NCBI RefSeq assembly: GCF_014898055.3
Contig: NW_023601322.1
Coordinates: forward strand, 7,273,312-7,337,311
DNA from: Talpa occidentalis
Taxonomy: Eukaryota; Chordata; Mammalia; Eulipotyphla; Talpidae
DNA: 64,000 bases
Reading direction: 5' to 3'
Part shown: positions 24,758-37,429 of the stretch, piece by piece
Position numbering within the stretch: position 1 is the first letter of the stretch
Layout of the letters: each line of letters begins with the position of its first letter
Notes under the pieces: model-generated
The model's database searches: none
Told to the model about the DNA's origin: nothing
Seen by the model: the letters and a program-made list of their open reading frames with translations, nothing else
Position numbers and translations under genes: made by a program

Positions 24758-26480
24758 ACAAAATAAAAACAATTGTTTAAGCCACACCAAACTTTCATCT
24801 CTGTCCTGTTCACTGCTGCCCTTACTGTGATACTATGAAGCAAGTCTCAGAAATCATATAATCCATGTAGCTAGAGGCAAATATTTGAAAATTATTAATA
24901 CTACAATATTAATATTACCATAATATCATTATCACAGCAAGATGCTTTAAATGATTGCTGTATACCAGAAAGTGAAGGTGAAGACTTTAGAGAACATAAT
25001 GTTTAATTTAAATTGGCAAATAGCTGTGAGTGTGGCTAGTAAAAAAGGTGAGATCCTATATTCCAGAATCATATACAATATTGTAAACCCATGTTACCAT
25101 AATAAAAATAATTATTTAAAAATTAGCAAATATTATGACAATTGTTGAACAGGTCTTAAGTAGAAATTTACCTTGATGTTAAACAGATATTAATCTCTGA
25201 TATTAAACACAATTAAATAGAATAAGAAATAATGAATTAAAAAAAAAAAAGATTTCCCTGAAGAATAAATTACAAGGTTGTCTTGAGCTTTTTCCACATG
25301 GTATAAGCTAGTACTCCAGTAAGCAGGTAGCTCTAGGAATTGAAAGAGAACATTTTCGAAATTGACTACTACTACAAATTACAAATGTTTACTTTATTTA
25401 GTTTTTTTTAATTACTTTAACACTTCTCACAAAAAGAGTTCAAATTACTACCATAAATGAATATCAAGATAAATTTAAATACTCTAAAAAGGTACAGATT
25501 ATGTACAATCCAGAATAAAATTTGAGATTTTTTAAAATCTGTGATCTTATTAATTTTATAAAAAAAGTGTGAAGACCAATTTTTAGATGCCATGATTAAT
25601 TTTTCATAGCTTTTTCATACCATCTGCTTTGATTTTATTGCTTAAGCATTCTTTTATTGCTATAAGAACATTAATTGAAGGTGGTCTCATAATTAGAAAC
25701 AACAGGCAAAAAAAAAATCTCCCATGCTTTTGTAATAGAACCAATTTTCACTTTCAAAATTCAATAAAATTTGTTTCTTGGCTTTGCTAAACAAAACATA
25801 GTTAAAATGTGTAGGGGAATAAAGATCAAAAAGATGTATTCTCCAACTTGAAAATTATTGCAATGTTTTACTATCAGGAAACATCTAAAGATATTTCTAT
25901 GTGATACAGACTTATTTTCACTGATGACTTGTGAAGCAAGAAGGTCTTTACTCCCCATAATTAGACAGTTAGGACTCTATACAAATAAATCAGAAGTAAT
26001 AAATTACAGTTATCATAAGTCTCTCCAAATTTATATTCAGTTTTTACATGTACACTTTTATTTAATTCTGCTTTGTGCATAAAGTTCTAGTTATGATACA
26101 AAAACCTGTTAAAATAGAAATATTTTCAAAAGGCGAAAAGACTGAAAACACTTTTTTAAAATCTAAGTCAGCAAGACTCTGAGGGGATCAAAGATAAGCC
26201 ACTTTAAAACACAGTAAATTCTTCCTGAAATTGAGGTTTAGTTTTAATTCCTATGATATTTAAACATGTATATTCAATAAAATTAACTACAAAGAGTATA
26301 TTGTGGTTTTATTGGAACAGAAGTCTATGAAATTGAGTCTAAAGGCACGCAGCTAAATTCTGAAACAAGCCCAAAACTGCGTGATGAAGGATAATTTTTA
26401 TGATGTTAAACTTGCTTCCAAATCAAATGTCCACAATTTAAACTTCAGAACAAAGACAAAATAATAACATGCAGGAATTA
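24758..26480. other. AT-rich unique sequence, nothing recognised
   Basis: Strongly AT-rich; an A-run is near 25239-25250. No named repeat or coding signal. Confidence 0.5.
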
Positions 26481-26524
26481 AATATATATATGCTTATATA
26501 TATATATTTATATTTATATATATG
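26481..26524. repeat. TA microsatellite
   Basis: Runs of TATATA with TTTA and GC interruptions. Confidence 0.85.
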
Positions 26525-27120
26525 CTTTGTTTTTAACACCAACTGGAAATCTGGAAATCTCTCCTCAATGATAGAGGGACAAATCTGAGAGACATGGAAG
26601 CTTTCTGAATTTCAGGACTATTACTACATTCCACTTCACACTTGACTAAAAAGTAAAACTTAAAAAGGTATACGTGTTGAAGAAGTGGAGACCTAATCAC
26701 TTGTATAGCCCTGTGGATACCTTCAGAAGCAAATTTTGTTGATGATGTAACATTAACTGAGCACATAGAGACTTTGGTATAGGAATGCCCGGTAGGTAAT
26801 TTCGAGCTTCCAGATTTCGCTTACCCTTTCATAACCCATTTATCCATTTGATTTTGTGGAACATATTTTTGCAAGTGTATTCATTATCTCTTATTGTATC
26901 TAAAAATGTACTTTAAATTTTGCATGTTTTCTCTGCAACTTTTGTAAATTTATCAGCAAAATAAATTACTTCTATTTAAGGCAGTTTTAAAGCCTCTAAT
27001 ACACCTTAGCCATTTTTCCATGAGACTTTTCTTATTTAAAAAAAAAAAAAAGACTAAAACTCTATTAAAAAAAAAACAATTTGCTCTGTTGTAAGACAGA
27101 AAACATACATTTATCAATAG
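26525..27120. other. Unique sequence, nothing recognised
   Basis: A-runs near 27037-27050 and 27067-27076. A 77-codon minus frame at 26533-26766 is unrecognised. Confidence 0.45.
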
Positions 27121-27157
27121 TGTACACACACACACGTGCACACACACACACATATAA
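27121..27157. repeat. (CA)n microsatellite
   Basis: ACACACACAC blocks with a CGTG interruption, ending in CATATA. Confidence 0.9.
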
Positions 27158-27168
27158 ATATTATAAAG

Positions 27169-27270
27169 AATTGAGGCTTCTCCAGTCTTGTATATGAAAG
27201 TTCCCACAGAGCTTCGGCGGCTAGCCCTGAAATGAAACTCTTCTTTTTACCACATTTCCTAATTAATCCA
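27169..27270 (+). repeat. Unnamed ~95-bp repeat, copy 1
   Basis: Aligns with 29095-29181 through the shared core GGCTAGCCCTGAAATGAAAC, flanked on the left by AATTGAG.CTTC and AAAGT.CCCA and on the right by TTTTTACCACAT. There are small length differences. Strand is arbitrary. Family not recognised. Confidence 0.75.
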
Positions 27271-27639
27271 TTTTATATATATTTGCTTTAAGTCCAAAAC
27301 AAGAATTGTAGCTCTAGTAACCGATATTTACTTTTCTGCTTATGCAAACTCAAATCCAGACAGCATAACTAACATCTGAGGCTTCTGATAAATCACTTCA
27401 GCACAGGTTGCCTTAATTGGCACTTTCATGCCAAGTAAAAGATCCATGAGGAAACATTATTAAATCTATATTTTGAACAGTAACATCATATAAATCAGGT
27501 CAGTTTTTTCCCAAAAAATGAATCCCCAAAGTTGGGGGAGAGGCTATTACCCAATTTCAGTTTTCAAATGTCTCTAGGTTCTAAGGACCAAACAAGAAAA
27601 CTGGGGAGTCAGCCTGTGAACATTTTGCTCTTTTCCTCT
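27271..27639. other. Unique sequence, nothing recognised
   Basis: No named element. Lies between the unnamed repeat and the GC-rich LTR-like segment. Confidence 0.45.
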
Positions 27640-28330
27640 CTTTTCTATCTCCTTCTGATCCAGGGCAGCCAGGGGCACTAAAACCAGCCCAGCACATGCC
27701 CAAATAGTTTATTGGTCACTGTCTGAGTTCTTTACCCGTGCGCACAACTGCAAGATCACTTGGGGACAGAGAACTATAATGGCATTTATTTGACAACCCA
27801 GAGAAAACAAAGAATTATTGGGGCCACAAATGTCCATTTACCTCACCTGAAGAAATGTCCAGGGATTTCAAGTCCTAAACACCAATGCTCCAAGGATGGT
27901 GCCTCCAGCCCCTGAGGATGCAGAGCCCCACCCCCAGCAAAGGCCACGCCCCAAGATGGCGTCATCCTGCCAGGGGACCTGGAGCACATGGCAGCCAGAC
28001 AAGCAACACCCAAAACAGCAGCTGCAACAGCTGAACAACCTGACAAACAGCCCCACTCATAGCTCAGCAAGGCGTCCACTCTGAGTCTTCACCTTCCCTG
28101 CTGTAACAGCAGCAAAACCAGGAACAATTTCAGTTGCTCACCTTCTTGCAAAACCTCCAGACTTTTCCTCTCTGAGTTTGGCTGCTGGAAGCCTCTCTGC
28201 GTCCTTTGGAGGCCCAAACCAGCCTTCTGGAAGATCAGCGTGGTGGTACAGATATCACTGACCCTGGAATCCCTGAAGATACAAAAATGCTGAAATTCTG
28301 AAAGCTGAATCCCAGGGGCAGCCCCTCATA
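27640..28330 (-). repeat. GC-rich, probable antisense LTR-like segment
   Basis: Stands out from AT-rich flanks. Read on the minus strand it has a promoter-like GC-rich part with a CCACGCCCC box near 27944 and a YY1-type CAAGATGGCGTC at 27952-27963. Downstream of that in the minus direction are two AATAAA signals (TTTATT at 27785-27790 and 27708-27713). That order fits a U3-R-U5 arrangement in the minus direction. I could not find matching TG…CA ends or a target-site duplication, so the limits and identity are uncertain. The overlapping short frames on both strands are not supported as genes. Confidence 0.4.
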
Positions 28331-28499
28331 TTTTTTATCAGAGTGTCCAGTCCACACCCCCAACCCCCCACCAATACTTTGCTCGCATATTTCCTGGGCC
28401 TATCCATCCTCATCAGTTAGTATTTTTACCTGGGGGTACCACCTCTGAGTCTTTGGCTTCAGCCACCAGTTACACTTCTAGAACTTGCTAGTGCTAGTT
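28331..28499. other. Unique sequence, nothing recognised
   Basis: Includes a C-rich run near 28356-28371. Confidence 0.4.
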
Positions 28500-28690
28500 G
28501 AATCTTGCTAAGAGCCAAAATAATTCTGATTTTGCCTCTTACTATCCATGAGAACTAGGGGAAGTTGTTTAGCTTTCCTATGTATCATTTTCCTTATTGT
28601 AAAGCAGAGGTAATAGGACATAGCTAACTAGTGTATTTTGAAATCTAAATGTATTAAAGTATGAATGAAGGCATGTAACATAGAAGCAGT
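28500..28690 (+). repeat. MIR SINE
   Basis: Typical MIR core order: ACTAGGGGAAGTTGTTTAGC, then TATCATTTTCCTTATTGTAAAGCAGAGGTAATAGG, and a decayed end with GTATGAATGAAGGCATGTAACATAG. Plus orientation. Confidence 0.65.
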
Positions 28691-29094
28691 GGCTTTATTT
28701 TTAGCATTCACAGTAATTTCCTATTACCTGGGGCATTTGCTATTTCATATACATATTTTTTCATGTTATATATATATACATTTTCAGACTCAAACAGATC
28801 CTTGATTTTTCATGCCTCTTATTTTTAAATCATGGTTTATTTTCATGGATGTAACATCTTATTTCCCTAAGTATATTATTCACAATTATTTTGGATGTTT
28901 CCTTCCATATCTTGCATGGTTTCTGATTCTTATTACTTTTGTGTTTTCTGATATTTTTGACATTGCTTTTGTTCATTTCAGTGTTTGATCTCAGACATTC
29001 AGTGTTCCATGAATATGTATATGTATTTAAGAGAACAACATTAAGAATTGACAGGAAGTCGCTTGTCCACATGATAGGAGCAAATGGGATAAAA
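28691..29094. other. AT-rich unique sequence
   Basis: Short TATATATATA near 28770; an 80-codon minus frame at 28830-29072 is unrecognised. Confidence 0.45.
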
Positions 29095-29181
29095 AATTGA
29101 GCCTTCTATATAAAAGTCCCCATGGAGCTTTGGTGGCTAGCCCTGAAATGAAACCTTTTTACCACATCTCCTACTTATTCC
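29095..29181 (+). repeat. Unnamed ~95-bp repeat, copy 2
   Basis: Partner of 27169-27270, in the same orientation and about 1.9 kb away. Shares AATTGAG, the core GGCTAGCCCTGAAATGAAAC and TTTTTACCACAT. Confidence 0.75.
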
Positions 29182-29756
29182 AAAATCTCTCTATTTAAGG
29201 TTTCTTTTTTTTTCTCTTAAAAATAAATCTTTATTTTGTTTTCATGTTGGGTGGAAAGTCAGAAGATAGGCAAAGATTTCATGACTTCCTAAAGAGTTTG
29301 GGAGAGAAATTAGAAAGAGGAACTCACTGTCTCTGTCAAAAACATGAGATTTCTTTGCTATTAGCCCTCTCATTTTTTTTCAGTATAATATTTTATCAAT
29401 TAACATAACAAACCAATAACAAACCAGCAATGATATATTGAACTGACTGAAAAACTCAAATATCACAAGATACTGAGTTATAAGAAAATACTAACATGTC
29501 AGACTACAAGGATTAATTGAATAGTGTTTGTCCTCATTTATCTCAAATCATCAAGTTCTTCAATAACAAAGTATTAGTTAAGTATTAGTTTATTTTGTTT
29601 ATTTGGAATGAAATATATGAGATTATTTGTAGTGATGTAGATGAGACAACTATTATAAGAGAATGTGATACCCAAGGCCACGTCAGTCACATCTGGGCCA
29701 CCAATGATGTCAAGAAGACATGACAAGCATTCTTTTACTCTTCTCTGATGTGGATA
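29182..29756. other. Unique sequence, nothing recognised
   Basis: AT-rich; a small tandem AAGTATTAGTT duplication lies near 29570-29590. Confidence 0.45.
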
Positions 29757-30092
29757 TTATTTCCTTTCATGCCAAAGAAAAGAATATTCACATGAAGCTT
29801 TTATCAATTTTTCCCATTTTGTTCTGCTTTTAATAAAATAACTTTGGAGACATGAAAGCTCTATCTTTTTCTTAAAAATATGCTTTAAGAGAAGATCCAA
29901 TAGAATATTCATTTTTTTGAAATGATCCCATAATTGTTTGAAGTCTCTTTTCCAACAATTCAGTTTTGGACTCCAGCTGTCCAAGAGCACACCCAAGATA
30001 TTAGTTTTGATGTTTTCCTCTGAATGAAGAAAAATCCTTGCTAAAAAACATGATATTACAGAATAATACTTGCAATAAGAATAGCTATTCAT
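29757..30092 (-). other. Unrecognised 111-codon ORF (possible gene relic)
   Basis: One of the longer frames outside recognised repeats. The predicted peptide is Lys/Leu-rich with a helical, coiled-coil-like look from about residue 40, including a stretch beginning WSPKLNCWKRDFKQLWDHF. A TTTTTTAG sequence precedes the middle of the frame (near 30042), as a splice acceptor would, but no matching GT donor is evident at the other end. An adjacent minus-strand frame at 30154-30360 is also open. I do not recognise the protein. It may be a decayed processed pseudogene, a relic exon, or chance in AT-rich DNA. Confidence 0.2.
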
Positions 30093-32850
30093 AAAACCCT
30101 CATCTATTCAAAATCACAAATATTTTAACATTGCAGATGACTATTCTTCAATGCTATGCATCAGTTGAGCTACACCAGGGATTGTTTGACATATAAGTAA
30201 CCAGACTCTGAGAGAACTGACTGATATTTGAAAGTCCAAGCAGATTCCAAAACCACATCCTGTCCGTAAGAATGACCCCAGTGTGCTCTGGATGGCACAC
30301 CTCTCTCAGCAGCATACTTTCAGCATTGTCTCCTTTCTCGGACAGCCATTCACTCGACATGTAAGATGTTTTGAAGGAAGATCAAGCATGGTGTGAAAGA
30401 TCGAGGGGAGTCTAGCTAGTGAAGGTGATTGCTATCAATTCATGTCTCCTTTGAAAATTAAACAAAAGATATGGACATAAAGGATAGAATGGGTTTAAAC
30501 ACAACCCATTCTGTAGGACATTTATTTTTAAAGGGAGACTATTTCTTAAAATTAAGAGTCTCCCAAATGGAATCTGTTCCTCTTGGACCATTCATTCCTG
30601 GAAAATTTTCCTTAACTGGAAAAATAACATGCTCTGACAGATGTACCATATGTCAGGCTATTACATTTATCGATGTTTCAGAATTTTATAGTGGTTTTCT
30701 CAGTCTCTTCTAAGGAAATATGGATAGAGATACCCAAGGGGTGGGGGGGGGAATTCCTGGCCAGAATTAAGGCTAAGCCTTTTTGAAAGTCATCTTATTT
30801 TCTAAGGATTTACCCAGCAGCCAAATACAGTTTAGTTACTGAAAAACTTCATTTGGGTCAGCATTATGTGGTTGTTTCCTGTTTTGCTTACTTTTCTCCA
30901 TCTTCTAATAAATTTGTTGGTTCAGTTCAACAAAACATTTTGCAAATGACAGTAAACATTTTGGAAACTGAATATTATCCACACATCAGGTGTTTTCTTT
31001 AACAAGAACAAAATAAGCGTGCTTACTCAGTCACAATTACATTCACTCAATCAGAAGCATCACCTGATATCTTTTTAAGGCTGGTCCCCCCAGGGAGCCT
31101 GAAGAACAGTCACCAGCAAATTGAGGAAGACCCGCTTTCTCAGTCAGAGTGAGAATGACAAAGACTTCCACTTTATAACTGTAATGCCTGTCTACATCAC
31201 TTCAAGAATCTTTTCCTATGTTTTCCAAAAAACTTTTAGGTGAAGCTATGAATTATTCTAGAGAAGAAACAAAGTAGGCACTTGGATTTCAGTATAGTGA
31301 CATCAGTTCCAAATTCTACCATTTTATTTCTCCAATCCAGGTTAGTATATCATCACAATGCTTTGTTTCGCTGTCTCAAGTTATTCTTTCAGAGTAAGAG
31401 ATACAGTAATTTCTGTCTAGTAAATTAATAAATAAATGGAGTTTTCTGAACAGATGCAAATAAATTCTTTTTTTCTTCTTTGTGTTAAAAGGGTAAGACT
31501 TTGAAACACATACCCTAATTAGATAGATTATACAATTAGTTTTTTTTTCAGAAATTATCTTTCTTCTGATTGCCACAGGGGATATTTCAGAGAATTACAC
31601 CTTGTAAAATTTAATGTAAGTAAGTCTCCTTCTATACCCCTAAATTATATATATCATTAATGCCCTGGAGTAACTGGGAAGAAATTAATAGAGTTCTGAA
31701 ATCAAATGACTCTTAGAGGGAATTTTTGAGGAATTTGCAAAAAACCACCTTTCTATAATCTTAGAATTAAGCAAGAATGATGAACATGGTGTTTAAATGC
31801 TGATATGAAAAAAAAATTCTATGCTAATATAACTGATGGACTCAAGCAAAATGTTTAAATGCATTATTATTGTTCACAATTAAATGACTTTTGCTTTCAG
31901 ATGCTTTTCTTAAGGTAGTGTATTCTCTTCTATGTCTTTGTCTCTGTGTGAAGGTCCCCATTTTCAGTCATGGCTAGTGAAGAAAATTCTGGGAAAGGGA
32001 AAAGAGAGCTTCTACTAACAGTTGCCAATGCACTCCTGGGCTAATAAGTTCTGACATAGCATATGACGTAACAGCTAATCAACATACTGTCCCTAGTAAG
32101 CAAATATTCTAAGTTTTATTTCTCTGAGAACTCTACATAATATTTCATTGTGTGATAACTTTTTAAAAATTATGACAATTTCATTCCATTTTTCCAAAAG
32201 AAATGACACTGCTACTTTGAATATATGCATCAACTATTTCAACAGCTGTTTACTAGTCATATGTATTAGGCCCGCTCTTTCTTCTTACACAGATATTTTA
32301 ATATAATAGTGACCTGATGCAGACTGCAGAGGTCAATAATATTTAATCAAAACCAAATGTTTAGGTAACAACTTATAAAGCACTATATTTTTAATTGTGT
32401 AGCATTTGATGACATAAGATAGGAGTTATATGACATGAGATTATTTGAAGATGTCATAGTTTCTTCAGCTCTGTCAAAGGCATTCCAGTTCTACATATGT
32501 CAGTCACAAAGTATGTGCAGATTTCGCTGCTATGAAGATATTTTACTGAGGGATTCCATTAAAGGACATTAGTCAAGAACATGCTAACTACATTTTAAGG
32601 TACAGCCAATGATTTCACAGAGGGATGGATGGAAAAACTACACTCTCTTCATTACTGAGGCCATTATGTGCAAATATCATGTGTGAACCCTGGTGCTTTT
32701 GTGGAACCTGGGAAGAGGTGACACTTGCCTCTTTCTGTGTACATGAGGCTGTCTGGGTTGAGACTGACAAACCATTGCTCAAGACCAAACTCTGTGATTT
32801 TTTTATAGTATGCTATTTGCTCTGGAAAAATCCCACCAATTCATTAGTAT
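30093..32850. other. Unique sequence, nothing recognised
   Basis: Nearly 2.8 kb without a repeat I can name. A G-run lies at about 30739-30751. Frames of 60-80 codons are unrecognised. Confidence 0.45.
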
Positions 32851-32864
32851 TGTGCATGTCTTTT

Positions 32865-33139
32865 TTTTTTTTTAAGATTTATTTACTTATTTATTTATAC
32901 AAGAACCGGGGTACAGGCCAGAGGCGTGGGAGGGTGAGAGGATTCACCAGAGCCAGAGTGGGGAGCAGAACAGGCACACTGATGAAATTCACTGCCGAGG
33001 GGAGCAGTGGGAGAGACAGGAGAGGTCTGCTGCACCATGTGCGACCCTCGCCAGCAGGCCGGGATCGAACTGGCGCTGCAGAGGCTGTGGACAGCTTCAC
33101 AGCGTGGCGCTCAACCGCCTGCGCCACCAGGAGAGGCCC
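32865..33139 (-). mobile_element. tRNA-derived SINE, perfect TSD
   Basis: Reverse-strand copy with perfect 14-bp duplication TGTGCATGTCTTTT at 32851-32864 and 33140-33153. The head end reads CGCCTGCGCCACCAGGAGAGGCC. The 176-codon plus-strand frame at 32625-33155, the longest in the window, is half SINE and is not a gene. Confidence 0.94.
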
Positions 33140-33153
33140 TGTGCATGTCTTTT

Positions 33154-33770
33154 AAAAGAAGAAAGCAATTCAAGAAAATGTGAAGCACTGCAATGATAAA
33201 CTGGAATGTTGGGGTGTTCGGAGTCAGATCTGAGACCTCTTATGCAGCACCACACAATATAACATCCAATTATTTAAAACTGGGTGAAGGACAAGACTTC
33301 TGTTGAGAGTATTCAGAATTACTGATGTTGAGCTCCTGGCATTTTTCTTAAGCTCAGAGGCTACCCTCTGGATGGAGGTGAAGAGGCCTCAGCTGTGGGC
33401 ATGAGGGAGAAAAGAGATAGGGAGTAAGACTGGGAAGACCGTCAAACCACCAAGGTCACACAGTCTTTGCTATTCCCTCTCCATATGCCAGGCTCACACT
33501 TTTACCCCCTGAGATAGTGATTCCTAAAATGAGTTGACAAAGTGCTGAAAAAGGCTTGTTCCCCAGCCCTACTGATGATGTCACCATTTGGGGCATTACT
33601 AATAATTTTCAAAGACCCACATAATCTTTCCTTTACTTATTCAGTGAACACAAACTGGTGCCCACAATGAATCCAATTTCTCAAAATTTAATGAGAATTT
33701 GAGTCCCTGTGGAACCAAGGACAGGGACTCAACATTACTCACTTATGTCCTTCAAAATATAATAGATCAT
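33154..33770. other. Unique sequence, nothing recognised
   Basis: No supported element. Confidence 0.45.
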
Positions 33771-34034
33771 GGGCCTCCCCGGTGGTGCAGCGGGTTGAGT
33801 GCTGCGCTGTGAAGCTGTCGGCAGCCTCTGCAGCTCAGGTTTGATCCTGGCCAGGCAGCGAGAATCCTACATGGTGCGGCAGAACTCTCCTGTTTTGCCC
33901 GCTGCTCCCATCAGCAGTGTGTTTTGGTCGTCTGCCTGTTTGCTCCCCGCTCTGTCTCTGGTGAATCCTCTCACCCTCCCGTGCCTCTGGCCTGTACCTC
34001 AGTTCTTGTATAAAAATAAATAAATCTTAAAAAA
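33771..34034 (+). mobile_element. tRNA-derived SINE, full length
   Basis: GGGCCTCCCCGGTGGTGCAG head, TCTCTGGTGAATCCTCTCAC body motif and AAATAAATAAATCTTAAAA tail. The flanks AAAATATAATAGATCAT (left) and AAAATATAAGACCATT (right) look like a duplication that has since acquired indels. Confidence 0.92.
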
Positions 34035-34479
34035 AAATATAAGACCATTATTGTAATTCATTATCAAAAGTCCAGTTGGCTGGGTTAAGGAACTTTGTAT
34101 GAAAAAGTACAAGTTTTAGTAGAAAAAGTTTCCTGGTTGGAAATACATGCAATCATTATCATTTACATTTTTCCCTGATGAGTCTGTCATTCATTATAAG
34201 GTCATATCTATCAATAGAAAGAGTGTACACCAATATTTTTCATAGGGAAAAAGCAACTTAATATTTCCATGGAAATACATGAAAATCCTCCCCCCTCCCC
34301 CCATTTTTGATGGTCTAGGAAATTAAGATACTTTAACATTACCCCTTTGGACTTGCCTCATGTCCGCAGCATAGAATAAGTTGAGCTGGGTTTCAACAAA
34401 GTGAGCCGCTAGTGGAAGGCAAGTTTTAAAATAATAAAGCACACACAGGTACTAACAATTCATTCAGTGATATTTTCTC
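34035..34479. other. Unique sequence, nothing recognised
   Basis: Includes a C-rich run near 34290-34302. Confidence 0.4.
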
Positions 34480-35290
34480 TGTTTTTGCTCAACTAATTCT
34501 AATTGAGGTATAAACAATAGACATCTAAGAGTATATTAATCACCCCATCGATCGCTATATATAGAGTTACAGAGAATTTTGTCTTATGTTGAGATCTTTT
34601 ATGATTTACTCTCTTAGCAATTTTCAAATATGCAATTTTATTATTTTTTTAATTTTATATATTTTTTACATCATTTTTCATTTTTGCACAATACATGTAT
34701 TTTCATCTTGGATATAGTCCCCCACACAATTTTCACCCCCCCTTGTTTTGATCCTACTCCCTCCTCCCCCCAGTATGTCTCTGGTTTACAGTTGCTTGTT
34801 GATTTTGATTTTGATTTTATTATAATTAGTCTTTTTCCTTAACCATAGCCACCATACTGTAAATCACATTCCATGACTTATTTGTTTTACAATTTGAAAG
34901 TTATGTCTTTTGATCCCTTTAAGCAGACTGGCTAAATCCCTTGCCCCAATCTTGTTGGTATTCATCGGCTTGATCTTTTTTTTTTTAGATTCCTTATTTA
35001 AGTGATTACTTACATTTGTCTTTCTTTATCTGACTTATTTCACTTAGAATAATGCCCTCAAGGTCATCCATATTGTTGCAAATGGCAAAGATTATTTTTT
35101 ATGGCAGAATAATATTCTCTATATACCACATTTTCTTTATTCATTGATCCCTCTATGAAACGTTAGGTTGTTTCCTAATATCTGAGATAGTATAAATAAT
35201 GTTACAATGAATATGGGATGCATATATATTTTCTATGTGTTTTCATTTCCTTGGAATAAATACCCAGAAGTAAAATTGCTGAATCATGTA
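34480..35290 (-). mobile_element. L1 LINE 3' UTR fragment, antisense
   Basis: Plus-strand text is the complement of an old L1 3' region. It starts with TAATTGAGGTATAAACAATAG near 34500. It then has TTTATCTGACTTATTTCACTTAG, AATGCCCTCAAGGTCATCC and TTGTTGCAAATGGCAAAGATT near 35035-35095, GGCAGAATAATATTC, and GTTACAATGAATATGGGATGC near 35200. No intact ORF. The middle part (about 34630-34800) is less certain. Confidence 0.8.
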
Positions 35291-37429
35291 ATAGTTATAT
35301 TTTTAATTTATTAATGAAAGTCCATACTTTCCTTTTATTGATACAAGGTCTCTGATAGTCCTTCATTGATACAGGGGTCTTTAGGAGAGAGAAAATAAAT
35401 GGTGTGAATGACATCAGTGAGAAAAGTTCTATTGAGTCACACTATAATTAAAGTTGCCCATTGTGCTGCCAATGATAGAAATACTAGCGACATCACCAAA
35501 AGAGATGGGTCCAAATAATGACTTGCATGTCATATTGCTCTACAGAGAATGCTGAGAAGATTATGAGATCAATTAATTCTTAACAACTGAGTTTAACAGC
35601 TTTTTATGGAGACATTTTACGATAAAGAAACCCATGTGTCTGATGGGAAACAAATATGCCTATCTTCTATAATTCTTTAGGTTCAAAATATTTTATTCCT
35701 TCAACAGAAATTCCATATGTAATAAAACATTTTAAGCAACTAACACTGATAAAATGATACTTTAATACATAATGACAGTGTCTCACTATAAAACTTCTTA
35801 TTTATTCAATTATGAGTACTTATATTAAAATTTGGAATCATTAAATGAAAAAATGTAATAGAGAAACAATATCCTGCCACGTATTATTCTTTAAATGAGT
35901 CTTAATCTGAATGATATTAAAAATAGTTGAGAAGCTTTTTGCTGTTTACATTTTTACTACATTAAAAAAATTCTTTTAAAGACTGTCTACTTATGCAGGC
36001 TTTCTGGATTTTGGTATTTTAAATGTCATAAATATGATGTAGAGAAATACATTCAATGCAAAACCTTCAATTATAAAACATAATCATCTTGCCTTGTGTG
36101 ATTTTATTCTGGGTGTACATATGCAGTTTAAATTTATACATGCATGCACATCACTTGAAATTGTTCTCCATTTTTAAGGGAAGATAATTTTCAAGTCCTT
36201 CAAGAAATAAATATGAATGTTCCTTTACCCAACCTCCTGTTGAAAGTTATCAAATCCTAGGAGAATTAAGGAAAGCAAATTTTGTATTAGTTTGTCGCAG
36301 TGGCATTTTAGAGCAGTCAAATTCAACTTGCAAATTGGAGCCCAGCTGCTGGTTTAAATCAGCTGAAAATGAAATGGGAACATCTTACTGAAATGTTCAT
36401 TTGATATAGGTGAATATCTTTCCAAGAGAAATAATGTGAACTCAATTTATAGGGAAGCCTAAGACGATAAGTCAGGAGCAATGTCTAGTTCACAAGAACA
36501 CATCAAAAAGTACAAAATACAGATTATAAAACACAGAAGTATCAAAGAGATTATGTTCTGATAGACTGAGAAGCAATCTAAAAGGTATTTGCTTTTTGTG
36601 TTCTCGCATCACTCATGATGAAGTGAGGGATGACTAGAGCTGAGATTCATTTATTTACCTATTGGCAACGAAGCCTGACTTTCATCAGACCATGATTCCT
36701 CACTCACTTGGGAGGCATGCATATCTTTGTTTCTCGTGACAATATAATGACATGTTCTGTTTCAATGATCTCCCATTTGTCAGAATTATCATATTGCTCA
36801 AGTTTCAAAGAATCCTGTGTTAACCTAAATGTGCTCAGGCTGGAGAAGATACAGGTTAAAGAGGGTCCTGGACCAGTGGCCTCAATGGATTTAAAGGAAG
36901 TCACAAGACCTCCCCTAGAGGTAATCTCTATTGTGAAAAGCCCTGATTATGAAATTATACACTAAATGTCTTTTGTTGTTCACCCACACTTTCAACTATC
37001 TACTGAGTCACCTTGCTGTGCATGGTAAGGTCACTGACTAGTGGATGTTTGTTCATGAGACATGGCCATCTGAAAATTGGTAGCCTGATTTATACCAGAT
37101 TGTTGAGGGACCAAATAATAGATTCATGCTTGCTAACCTGCCTTTAATAAATGACTAGATCTTTATTAATGACATACTGAGGTCCAATAGACACAATTTC
37201 TCGGTGTCTCCATGGGGAATGAGTCCCAATTGCCTACACTGGCAAAAGCTCATTAATATGTTCTTTTGACTTTTTCTCTTTCTTTTGTCCTATCCCTGCC
37301 TTTCCCTGCAGCTGACTAGGCTCAACTTCCCAATAAATTACCTGCTCCCTTTCTCAGAGTCTGCTTCCCATGATACCCAAAAGAAGAAAAATATAGTATT
37401 CAATCAAAATTATATCTCAATGTATTAAT
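35291..37429. other. Unique sequence, nothing recognised
   Basis: AT-rich. Overlapping frames on both strands at 36704-36965 are unrecognised. Confidence 0.45.

Noticed and set aside
32625..33155. 176-codon ORF, the longest in the window
   Set aside because: Its second half is the antisense of a SINE with exact target-site duplications, and the first half has no recognisable domain or splice context.
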